64,000 nt of DNA, taken from the NCBI RefSeq assembly GCF_040358985.1, contig NZ_CP132932.1:1612001-1676000 (forward strand), written 5' to 3'. Below are positions 27,463 to 35,483 of the stretch, one piece after another. The notes under the pieces are model-generated. The model worked only from the letters and a program-made list of their open reading frames with translations. It searched no databases and was not told where the DNA came from. The stretch's first letter is position 1. The number at the start of each line of letters is the position of its first letter. A program made the translations under genes and the position numbers. This stretch comes from Tunturibacter empetritectus. GTDB lineage: Bacteria; Acidobacteriota; Terriglobia; Terriglobales; Acidobacteriaceae.

Positions 27463-28590
27463 CTAGTTGAACAGCGTACTGACGCTGGTCTCCATGTGAA
27501 TACTCTCGATGGCGCGGCCAAGCAGGCCTGCGATCGAAAGCACTTTAATCTTCTCCACCTTCAGCGCATCTTCGCGCAGAGGGATGGTATTGGTCACGAT
27601 CAACTGCTCCAATCGTGAGGCTGCGATACGCTCGACCGCCGGGCCCGAGAGCACCGGATGCGTCGCGCACGCATAAACTTTTTCCGCGCCCTCGGCCAGC
27701 AGCGCATCCACCGTCTTCACCAGAGTTCCGGCGGTGTCGATGATGTCGTCGAGGATCAAGCATGTCCGGCCCTGTACATCGCCGATAACGTTCATTACCT
27801 CGGTGACATTGATGTCGGTCCGCCGCTTGTCGACGATGGCCAACGGTACATCCAGCTTCTTGGCAAAGAAGCGCGCACGCTCCACGCCCCCTGCGTCCGG
27901 CGAAACTACCGTCAGATTGGGCAGGTCAAGCTCCCGGAAGTAGCTCACCAGCACCGGGCTGGCAAACAGATGATCCACCGGGATATTGAAGAACCCCTGA
28001 ATCTGGGCTGCGTGCAAATCGACGAGCAGAGCGCGGTTTGCCCCGGCGGTGGTCAGAAGATCGGCAACCAGCTTCGACGTAATGGCAACGCGCGGACGGT
28101 CTTTTCTGTCCTGCCGGGCGTAGCCATAGTAGGGAATCACAACCGTGATCCGTCCAGCTGAGGCGCGCTTGAGCGCATCCATCATGATCAGCAGCTCAAC
28201 AAGGTGCTGATCGACCGGGAAACACGTAGGCTGCACGAGAAAGACATCCGCACCGCGAACGTTCTCGAGCAGTTGAAAATGAACCTCGCCGTCGGAGAAT
28301 CTCTGCAACCGGGTCTCGCCCAGCGGCACACCGACGAACTTGCAGATCTCCTCGGCCAGAGCCTTATTCGAAGATCCGCAAAAAATCTTGATGCGCTTAT
28401 CATCTGCCAGCCGGCCCGGGCGCTTTTTTTCCGGAGCTGGTTCTGATACCCGCGGCCCCTGTGGGCCTTGAGGTCCTTTAGTCTGTCCGCCCTGCGTAGA
28501 AGGCGCGTTCGCAGGCTGAGAGCTCGTTTCTGTCTCTTCAGCCTGCTCTGAAATAGGGGAAAGAACCGCAGTCGTGTTTCGTTCGTTCAC
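27463..28590 (-). CDS. prs: ribose-phosphate pyrophosphokinase
   Basis: Makes PRPP from ribose-5-phosphate and ATP for nucleotide, His and Trp synthesis. The core from about residue 65 to 375 is full length, with IPYYGYARQDRKDRPR and the PRPP-binding loop CLILDDIIDTAGTL. The first 60 residues are an unusual Gln/Pro/Glu-rich extension. The start is GTG 28590, with GGAGGG six bases before it, so the extension is probably translated. The next possible start that would remove it lacks such a site. Confidence 0.95.
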   Translation of the reverse strand: MNERNTTAVLSPISEQAEETETSSQPANAPSTQGGQTKGPQGPQGPRVSEPAPEKKRPGRLADDKRIKIFCGSSNKALAEEICKFVGVPLGETRLQRFSDGEVHFQLLENVRGADVFLVQPTCFPVDQHLVELLIMMDALKRASAGRITVVIPYYGYARQDRKDRPRVAITSKLVADLLTTAGANRALLVDLHAAQIQGFFNIPVDHLFASPVLVSYFRELDLPNLTVVSPDAGGVERARFFAKKLDVPLAIVDKRRTDINVTEVMNVIGDVQGRTCLILDDIIDTAGTLVKTVDALLAEGAEKVYACATHPVLSGPAVERIAASRLEQLIVTNTIPLREDALKVEKIKVLSIAGLLGRAIESIHMETSVSTLFN

Positions 28591-28858
28591 GTGAAACCCT
28601 CCAGGCTGGTTGACCTTGAATGTTCCTGCTGCACTGTCTTGCGAGGCCTTGTTGCGGCCCCGTTACTTCTTCTGAAATCCTTGTTGCGGACTGCTCAAAA
28701 AAACTAAAAGACTTCGGTTCTTCAAACTTCGTACTTCTTTCTCCGCGCTGTTTTCCGCGGAGTCCAAAATCGTCTTCATCCTGCGGCAAGTTGTTGCTGC
28801 CGCGTAACATCTCTACAAGACTCCCTAATCTCACTCGTCGCATCTGGCGTCGACTGTC

Positions 28859-28932
28859 TGGTTGGGCGACTAGGATTCGAACCTAGACAAAGAGATTCAA
28901 AGTCTCTTGACCTACCATTAGTCGATCGCCCA
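28859..28932 (-). tRNA. tRNA-Gln (anticodon TTG)
   Basis: The minus strand folds as a cloverleaf with acceptor TGGGCGA/TCGCCCA, anticodon stem AGAGA/TCTCT with loop CTTTGAA (anticodon TTG), a T arm with TTCGAAT, and an encoded CCA. Its place between ispE and prs is conserved in many bacteria. Confidence 0.95.
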
Positions 28933-28988
28933 GTACATCGCCGGATGCAGTCTGATTTTACTATCAACCCTGCGAACGACCGGCGAGG

Positions 28989-30182
28989 TCACTCCGCGAA
29001 CATTCTGTTCCAGTACTCGGCTCGAGGCAAGGTCTCCGTAAGGAGAGCTTGGACCCCAGAGGACTGGACGCGCAGTTGAGCTGCCTTGGCATCCCGCTCG
29101 GACCGGTAAAGTCCAAACAGAGCAGAGCCAGAACCTGACAGAGCCGCGTAAATAGCAGAGCTATCTAGACCGGAACTGCCCAAATCACTACCCATCAATT
29201 GACGCTTGGTTATTCGCAAGGAGGGATACTGAGGAAAGACGACCTCTTCAAAGTCATTCTGAAGACCATCGCTTCCAATCCCGGTGCGGACAAGCGCGAG
29301 AAGGGTATTCTCGGCCAGATCGTTCCTCGCGTCAGCCTGATTTTCACCAGGCAAACCCTGTTTTTTCTCAGGATTAGGATCGCGAACGATACCGGAGGTG
29401 CCGGGCCTACTATCGTCTGTCTTTCTCGTTAGGCTAACGCCAGTTCGGGCAGAGAGGGATGAGTAAGCTAGACTCAACTGATGTAGCCTATCAACTTGAG
29501 GATCGGAAGTCAACCCCAGCACCCGAGTGACGCCGTGGCCCTCCCCCAACTCCCCTTCTTCTGATGCGCTAACCGTATTTTTATCAACCACATGCCGCTC
29601 TGCCTCCACCTCCCGCCGCGCATCCCACTCTTTAAAAGCCGCTGGCGTTGAGACGCCCACTGCGGGTACCGCGACGACACACCAGGTTCTGGGAAGGTCC
29701 GGCATCGGCACAACCTGCTCCCCCCGGCCGAGTCCCAGAACAGCCCCACCGAGCAGAAACAAGGGCACATCCGACCCGATCTCCGTCGCCAGTTTCAGCC
29801 TTTCGACTCCCGGGAGAGCTTCGCCAAGCTCCTTTTCCAAGCCCAACAGGGCCGTCGCAGCGTTGGCGGAACCGGCTCCCACTCCCCCTTGAACGGGGAG
29901 CCTCTTATCTATATTGATCTCGACCTCTGCGGTGATTCCCAATCGAACCAGTGCCCGCTCCACCATCCGCCAGGCGGTGTTCCGTCCATCGCGAGGAACA
30001 AACGGATGGTTGGTCGTCAGCGAGATCCTGGTTGCGGACGCTCGCCTCGCCTTCACCGTGACGAAATCGTGCAGGTCCAGCGTCTGGTAGAGAGTCGTCA
30101 GACCATGAAAGCCATCCGAACGCACCGGCCCGATCGCCAACCCCAGATTGATCTTCGAATACGAACGAACACGCGTAGACAT
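28989..30182 (-). CDS. ispE: 4-diphosphocytidyl-2-C-methyl-D-erythritol kinase
   Basis: GHMP kinase of the non-mevalonate isoprenoid pathway. The N-terminal YSKINLGLAIGPVRSDGFH and the ATP-binding loop LPVQGGVGAGSANAATAL identify it, with IGSDVPLFLLGG as the third family block and SGSGSALFGLY as the C-terminal glycine motif. At 397 residues it is about 100 longer than usual. Most of the excess lies at about residues 190-290, rich in Glu, Ser and Pro, and looks like inserted low-complexity sequence. It heads the cluster that runs through tRNA-Gln to rplI. Confidence 0.93.
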   Translation of the reverse strand: MSTRVRSYSKINLGLAIGPVRSDGFHGLTTLYQTLDLHDFVTVKARRASATRISLTTNHPFVPRDGRNTAWRMVERALVRLGITAEVEINIDKRLPVQGGVGAGSANAATALLGLEKELGEALPGVERLKLATEIGSDVPLFLLGGAVLGLGRGEQVVPMPDLPRTWCVVAVPAVGVSTPAAFKEWDARREVEAERHVVDKNTVSASEEGELGEGHGVTRVLGLTSDPQVDRLHQLSLAYSSLSARTGVSLTRKTDDSRPGTSGIVRDPNPEKKQGLPGENQADARNDLAENTLLALVRTGIGSDGLQNDFEEVVFPQYPSLRITKRQLMGSDLGSSGLDSSAIYAALSGSGSALFGLYRSERDAKAAQLRVQSSGVQALLTETLPRAEYWNRMFAE

Positions 30183-30318
30183 GACCCCTCTGATTCTACC
30201 GATCCTGATTCTACCGACCCTTCGCCACCGAGGACCAATCAGCCATTATTTCGGACGCCGCGATCACGAACCAGCTATGCTGATCAAAGCGCCCATCCAC
30301 AACTTTCCGGAGCCCTGA

Positions 30319-32097
30319 ATGCCCGCTGGCACCCGTGTCTTCGCAGCTACCGTCGGACTAGCCCTCGTTACAAATTCGCTCGGAGCGCAAACCGTCGCTT
30401 CAGCCTCCGAAGAGCCGGTTCGCGCGAAGCATGCGATGGTCGTCACGATTCACCATGACGCGACCGACGCCGGCCTCGCCATCCTGAAGCAGGGAGGCAA
30501 CGCGATCGACGCGGCTGTAACCGTCGCGTTTACGCTCGCCGTCGTCTACCCCCAGGCGGGAAATCTCGGCGGCGGCGGCTTCATGCTGATCCGCACCAGG
30601 CATGGTCAGACTCACTTCCTCGACTACCGCGAAAAAGCCCCTGCTGCTGCCAGCCGCGATATGTACCTGGACGAGCAGAAAAACGTAGTTCCCGGCCTCT
30701 CCACAGTTGGTTATAAAGCGTCCGGTGTCCCTGGCACTGTCGCAGGGCTCGTCTATGCGCAGAGCCACTTCGGCAAGCTGACGCTGCAACAGGACATGGC
30801 ACCGGCGATCCACCTGGCCACCGATGGCTATGTGCTCTCAGCAGAAGAGGCGCAGAATCTCCACAGCAAAATGCTCACGCGCTTCCCGACTTCGGCACTC
30901 ATCTTCCAGCGCGACGGCAACTTCTACAAGGAAGGCGGTACGTTCAAGCAGCCTCTGCTGGCTGCAACGCTGACGCGAATCGCTGCGAATCCCGACGACT
31001 TCTACAAAGGCGAGATGGCGAAACAGATCGCCTCGTTTGAACAGGCCGGCGGAGGGCTTATTACTGCTGCTGATCTCGCGGCTTACCAGGTGAAGGATCG
31101 CGAGCCGGTAAAAGGTGCCTACCACGGTTACAAAATTATTACTGCACCTCCACCCTCGTCCGGCGGCATCGTTCTGATGGAGATCCTCAACATCCTCTCG
31201 ACCTACGATCTGCCCAGGCTGGGTCCGGACCGGTCTGCGCCGCAAGTTCACATCATCACCGAGGCCTTTCGTCGCGCCTACATGGATCGCGCCGACTATC
31301 TCGGCGATCCTGACTTTACGCCGCAGCCTCTCAAACAGATGGCAAACCCTGCCTACGCGGCGGCATGGCGCAGCTCGATTCAACCCTACTCGCCGACGCC
31401 GTCCAAAGATCTGGTTCGGCCCGCGGGCTTCATGCCACCTCCACCGCAGCTTCAGCCCGTCGCGCACGAGTCGACCCAGACGACACATTTTTCTATCGTC
31501 GATGCTGATGGCAATGCCGTCTCCAACACCTATACGCTCAACGGCACCTTCGGATCGGGCGTGACAGTGGACGGCCTCGGCTTCCTGATGAATAACGAGA
31601 TGGACGACTTCGCCTCCAAGATGGGCGAGCCGAATATGTACGGGCTGATCCAGGGCCCCGCCAACTCGATTGCTCCCGGCAAGCGCCCGCTCTCTGCGAT
31701 GACGCCCACCATCGTCACGACGAAGGTCGGCCTCTTTCGCCGCGCAAGAGTGGCCTACGTTCTGGGCACTCCCGGCGGCTCGACCATTATCACTACCGTG
31801 GCAAATGACCTGCTCAGCTGCGTCGACAACGGACTAAATATTCAACAAGCTGCCGACGCGCCGCGCTTTCATCACCAATATCTTCCGGATCGTCTCGACC
31901 TTGAAAAGAAGTTCTCGCCCGACGTCGCAGAGCAACTCAAAGCAATGGGCTACAACGTGAATCGCCTTGCCGTCGCTGACGAACACAACCCCGGCACCTG
32001 GGGCGATAGCGAGCTCATCGCAGTCGACCCCAAGACTCATGAGCTATTGGGCGGCCACGATAACCGCCGCAACTACGGTAAAGCTGCGGGCTATTGA
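30319..32097 (+). CDS. ggt: gamma-glutamyltransferase
   Basis: The 592-residue exported N-terminal-nucleophile hydrolase cleaves gamma-glutamyl bonds, for example of glutathione. A signal peptide (about residues 1-24) precedes the large subunit (AKHAMVVTIHHDATDAGLAIL, then GNLGGGGFML). Self-cleavage is expected before Thr389 in STQTTHFSIVDADGNAVSNT, giving the small subunit with TPTIVTTK and the GTPGGSTI loop. GGAGCCC supports the start. It is transcribed away from ispE and converges with the GH78 gene. Confidence 0.95.
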   Translation: MPAGTRVFAATVGLALVTNSLGAQTVASASEEPVRAKHAMVVTIHHDATDAGLAILKQGGNAIDAAVTVAFTLAVVYPQAGNLGGGGFMLIRTRHGQTHFLDYREKAPAAASRDMYLDEQKNVVPGLSTVGYKASGVPGTVAGLVYAQSHFGKLTLQQDMAPAIHLATDGYVLSAEEAQNLHSKMLTRFPTSALIFQRDGNFYKEGGTFKQPLLAATLTRIAANPDDFYKGEMAKQIASFEQAGGGLITAADLAAYQVKDREPVKGAYHGYKIITAPPPSSGGIVLMEILNILSTYDLPRLGPDRSAPQVHIITEAFRRAYMDRADYLGDPDFTPQPLKQMANPAYAAAWRSSIQPYSPTPSKDLVRPAGFMPPPPQLQPVAHESTQTTHFSIVDADGNAVSNTYTLNGTFGSGVTVDGLGFLMNNEMDDFASKMGEPNMYGLIQGPANSIAPGKRPLSAMTPTIVTTKVGLFRRARVAYVLGTPGGSTIITTVANDLLSCVDNGLNIQQAADAPRFHHQYLPDRLDLEKKFSPDVAEQLKAMGYNVNRLAVADEHNPGTWGDSELIAVDPKTHELLGGHDNRRNYGKAAGY

Positions 32098-32133
32098 GGA
32101 GCGATTGCCGACAACAACAGCCTTCCACTGTGC

Positions 32134-35100
32134 CTAGTTGCTATCAACCAAAAAGTTGTAACTCCCTGAGCCAATCTCGCGGACCATCAACCCTTCTTTA
32201 TAAGGAGTCGTGATGCGTTCTCCGTCCTGCTTTGCTACGCTCGTCGGCGTTGCGGGAAGAAGGACCGTGGCCGTAGTATTCGCGGGTACTTTGACGGTCA
32301 ACTGAAACTGGCCGTTCGGCGTCTTCGTCCAGTCCGTGACGATCGTTCCATATACCGAATCGTACTCGGTGTGCACGTGCGACAGACCCTGCTCCACATG
32401 CGGGCTAACAATAACGTGATGGAAACCCGCGTTCGCAGGATCTGCGTCGATACCACCTACGCGCCGAAAGACCCATGCCATGACGGAGCCGAACGCATAG
32501 TGGTTATAGGAGTTCATGGATGGGTCGCCGGTGTCTCCGTTCCAGCGCTCCCACCACGTCGTCGCACCCTTGTCGACCATGTATCCCCAGGAGGGATAGG
32601 TCGAGGTCAAGAGCAGGTTGTACGCCACGTCGGAGCGGCCTTGCGCTTCCAGTACGGAGAGCAGAAACGGCGTGCCGAGAAAGCCCGTCGTCAGATGGGT
32701 CTGGTGGGCCTGAATGTCGCGCACCAGGCGGTCGGTCATCGACTTCTCAAGCTCCCTTGGAGCGAGCCCTGTGTAGAGCGTCAACACATACGATGTCTGG
32801 GTGTCGCCTGCGACCAAGCCGTCGGAGTGCACGTACTTCTGCTGATACGCAGCCTGAATGCGAGAGATCAGCGTCGCATACTTCTCCGCGTCTGCGGTGC
32901 GACCCAGCGCGGTGGCCATCGTCTGCATCTGGCGCGCGATGATGACCCAGTAGGCCGTGGCGACGAGATCAGAGGGAGTATGCGGATCGGGCGCGAGCCA
33001 GTCTGCGTAGTTCGCTCCCAGATCTTTTTCGCGAATATAGTTCGGATTCGTGCGCAGGATGAACTCCATCCACCGCTCCATGTTCGGCCAGCTCTGCTCG
33101 ATCACCGCAGCGTCACCATACTGCAGCCAGGTTGCGTACGGAACGAGCACGCCCGCATCGCCCCAGCCGGGAGCGCCGGGATGGCCGTCCCTCCCCTGCA
33201 AAAGATTCGGCGAGATGTTGGCGAAGGCGCCGTCCGGGCTTTGCGCATCGGTGACATCGAGCATGAACTTGTGGGAGAAGGCGTCGATGTCAAAGTTGTA
33301 CGTACCTGTGCGCCAGAATGCACCAGCATCGCCCATCCATCCCATGCGTTCGTCGCGTTGCGGACAGTCGGTGGGAATGGAGACGAAGTTGCCGCGCTGG
33401 CCCCACAGCCCAAGCTCACTCATCTTGTTCAGCAGTGCGCTGGAGCTCTCAAAACGAATCGCCGGCGAAGCGGGAAGGCTATTGAGCACTTGACCCTGCA
33501 GCGCCGAGAGGGGAGGCTTGCCGCCATAGCCAGACACCTGCACATAACGAAAGCCATGGAACGTGAAGGCCGGAGTCCACTCTTCCTCCCCATGACCGCT
33601 GAGGGTGTAGTAGTCCGTTGCATCAGCGTCGCGCAGGTTTTCAGTGTAGACCGTGCCGTCGGGATTGAGCCGTTCCGCAAAGCGAAGCTTCACGGTAGTT
33701 CCACGCCCTCCGTGCACACGCAGGCGCGCCACCCCCACCATATTCTGTCCCATGTCGAAGACGGCATCTTGCACATTGCCGGAGCCGACCATGGTTACTG
33801 CAATAGGCGCGACTGTCTGCGCAGGCTGCACCGGTGTGTCCGGCTGAGCGGTGACAAGCATGGCAGTATTTGCATCATCTACAACCACCGGCGACCACTT
33901 TATGGAGTTAGGAGACGCGGACGTATTCCATCCCGGAACTTCAAGCCGGGCGTCGTAGGCTTCTCCGCCATAGATCTCCGAAGAGACAATGGGCGACGCG
34001 GCTGTCTCCCAGCTGGAGTCGGTTGCGATGGTCTGATGAGTGCCATCGGCGAAGGTCAACTCAAGCTGAGCGCGCAGACGGTCCGGGCCGGGAAACAACC
34101 GCGAGCCCGACCACAGGAGCGGACTGCCGTGCCAGCCTGCACCGAGGATTGCAGCGATCGTGTTGCGTCCTTGGACAAGCAGAGAAGTGACATCGTAGGT
34201 CTGGTACAGCACGCGCTTGCGATAGTCCGTAAATCCTGGCGTGAGCCTGAATTTGCTTACTTCTTTACCGTTCAAATAACTCTGGTAGCTGCCCAGCGCA
34301 GTTACATAGAGCCGAGCTGAGACCACCTTGCGAGTCGGCGTGAACTGCTTTCGGAGTAGCGCCGTGCTCGACTCGATCACCGCGGGATTCTGCCCACGCG
34401 ATTCGCGATCCGTACCGACACCGAAGTTAAGGTCCGCAAATGCACCGAGCTTTTTCGCAGGGGACCACTCCTTGTCTTCCACTGGCTTGATTGATCGGGC
34501 CTGCCACGCGCCGTCACTTTCAATCCACCTTGTTTTGCCCGCATCGTCGGTGAGCTTTAGAGCAGCGGCCAAAGCAGCGCGAAAGGTTTTATTCGATTCA
34601 TTCGATCTCGGTGTCTCCACGTGGACGACGATCTGATTGTCGCCAACATGAAGTTGGTCACGAATATCTTCACGATCGAACGCTCCCCACTGATCCTTAT
34701 GCCCTGTGACTGTGTCGTTGACCTGCGTGGTGAAGATGCCACCCACCAGAACGTGAAGACTGGCCGAGCTCGGAACTTTGTCCAGATGGAGGTTGTAACG
34801 GAACTCCGCCTCGGCTCCCTGTGAGACGCGCTCTGAGTCGCTATCCGGTAACCAGATCCACGAGGTCGTCTTCAACACCTCGGCCTCTTCGCGGTTATCG
34901 CGCCGAATCCACTGAGCCTTCCAGTCGGAGGGTTGCAGCAGGCCCATCTCCCACCATGCAACCTCGGAAGACCGTTCCTCTTTTCCCTGCGCATCCCAGG
35001 TTTGAACTGCCCAGTAGCAGCGCTGGTGAGATTTCAACGCGGGTCCGGCATACGCCACATTCACCGACTCCGAGGACACCTGCTTACCGCTGTCCCACAC

Positions 35101-35370
35101 ATCTGCATGCCCGTTACGCAATGCATCTGGAGCGCTGGCAACCAGAATCCGGTACGCCGATTGGCTCCAGTTGCGTGTAGTCGCATCACTCTGCCACGAT
35201 AGTGTTGGATGTGTTGAATCGATGCCAAGCGGATCGATCCTCTGATCCACACGGAGATGGATCGGTGCAGCAGACGCCGTCGAAACGCAGAGAGACAAGG
35301 ACAGTGCCAGGAACGAAGCACGCTGCGCCACGGAGGCGAACGAGAAGATTGCGACGCGCGGAGTTTTCAT
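32134..35370 (-). CDS. alpha-L-rhamnosidase (GH78)
   Basis: The 1078-residue exported protein has a signal peptide (cut about residue 34, ASAAP), N-terminal beta-sandwich domains including the Bac_rhamnosid_N type (VSARLYVTALGSYQSYLNGK), and the alpha/alpha-barrel with the hallmark IPTDCPQRDERMGWMGDAGA that holds catalytic acid residues. The C-terminal beta-domain has SYNHYAFGSVMAWVFRRVGG. It removes terminal rhamnose from plant polysaccharides such as rhamnogalacturonan or from glycosides. It is the last gene of the receptor-GH127-GH78 group. Confidence 0.94.
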   Translation of the reverse strand: MKTPRVAIFSFASVAQRASFLALSLSLCVSTASAAPIHLRVDQRIDPLGIDSTHPTLSWQSDATTRNWSQSAYRILVASAPDALRNGHADVWDSGKQVSSESVNVAYAGPALKSHQRCYWAVQTWDAQGKEERSSEVAWWEMGLLQPSDWKAQWIRRDNREEAEVLKTTSWIWLPDSDSERVSQGAEAEFRYNLHLDKVPSSASLHVLVGGIFTTQVNDTVTGHKDQWGAFDREDIRDQLHVGDNQIVVHVETPRSNESNKTFRAALAAALKLTDDAGKTRWIESDGAWQARSIKPVEDKEWSPAKKLGAFADLNFGVGTDRESRGQNPAVIESSTALLRKQFTPTRKVVSARLYVTALGSYQSYLNGKEVSKFRLTPGFTDYRKRVLYQTYDVTSLLVQGRNTIAAILGAGWHGSPLLWSGSRLFPGPDRLRAQLELTFADGTHQTIATDSSWETAASPIVSSEIYGGEAYDARLEVPGWNTSASPNSIKWSPVVVDDANTAMLVTAQPDTPVQPAQTVAPIAVTMVGSGNVQDAVFDMGQNMVGVARLRVHGGRGTTVKLRFAERLNPDGTVYTENLRDADATDYYTLSGHGEEEWTPAFTFHGFRYVQVSGYGGKPPLSALQGQVLNSLPASPAIRFESSSALLNKMSELGLWGQRGNFVSIPTDCPQRDERMGWMGDAGAFWRTGTYNFDIDAFSHKFMLDVTDAQSPDGAFANISPNLLQGRDGHPGAPGWGDAGVLVPYATWLQYGDAAVIEQSWPNMERWMEFILRTNPNYIREKDLGANYADWLAPDPHTPSDLVATAYWVIIARQMQTMATALGRTADAEKYATLISRIQAAYQQKYVHSDGLVAGDTQTSYVLTLYTGLAPRELEKSMTDRLVRDIQAHQTHLTTGFLGTPFLLSVLEAQGRSDVAYNLLLTSTYPSWGYMVDKGATTWWERWNGDTGDPSMNSYNHYAFGSVMAWVFRRVGGIDADPANAGFHHVIVSPHVEQGLSHVHTEYDSVYGTIVTDWTKTPNGQFQLTVKVPANTTATVLLPATPTSVAKQDGERITTPYKEGLMVREIGSGSYNFLVDSN

Positions 35371-35440
35371 GAGTTGGCTATCCAGGACATCAAAGCGCTG
35401 CGTGATGTGTTGAGAAGATCGACTTGAACATCGCCTCTAG

Positions 35441-35476
35441 GAAAACAAGGACAGACTGCCCTACAGCAGTCTGTCC
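35441..35476 (-). terminator. terminator after the GH127 gene
   Basis: A perfect 11-base stem (35449-35459 with 35466-35476, six-base loop) starts eight bases after the GH127 stop. On the minus strand it is followed by TTGTTTT, so it should stop or reduce read-through into the GH78 gene. Confidence 0.8.
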
Positions 35477-35483
35477 AGACTCA

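Noticed and set aside
32371..34320. A 649-codon open frame on the plus strand
   Set aside because: Antisense to the GH78 rhamnosidase, whose catalytic motifs are certain; the antisense product is Arg/His-rich and shows no family pattern.
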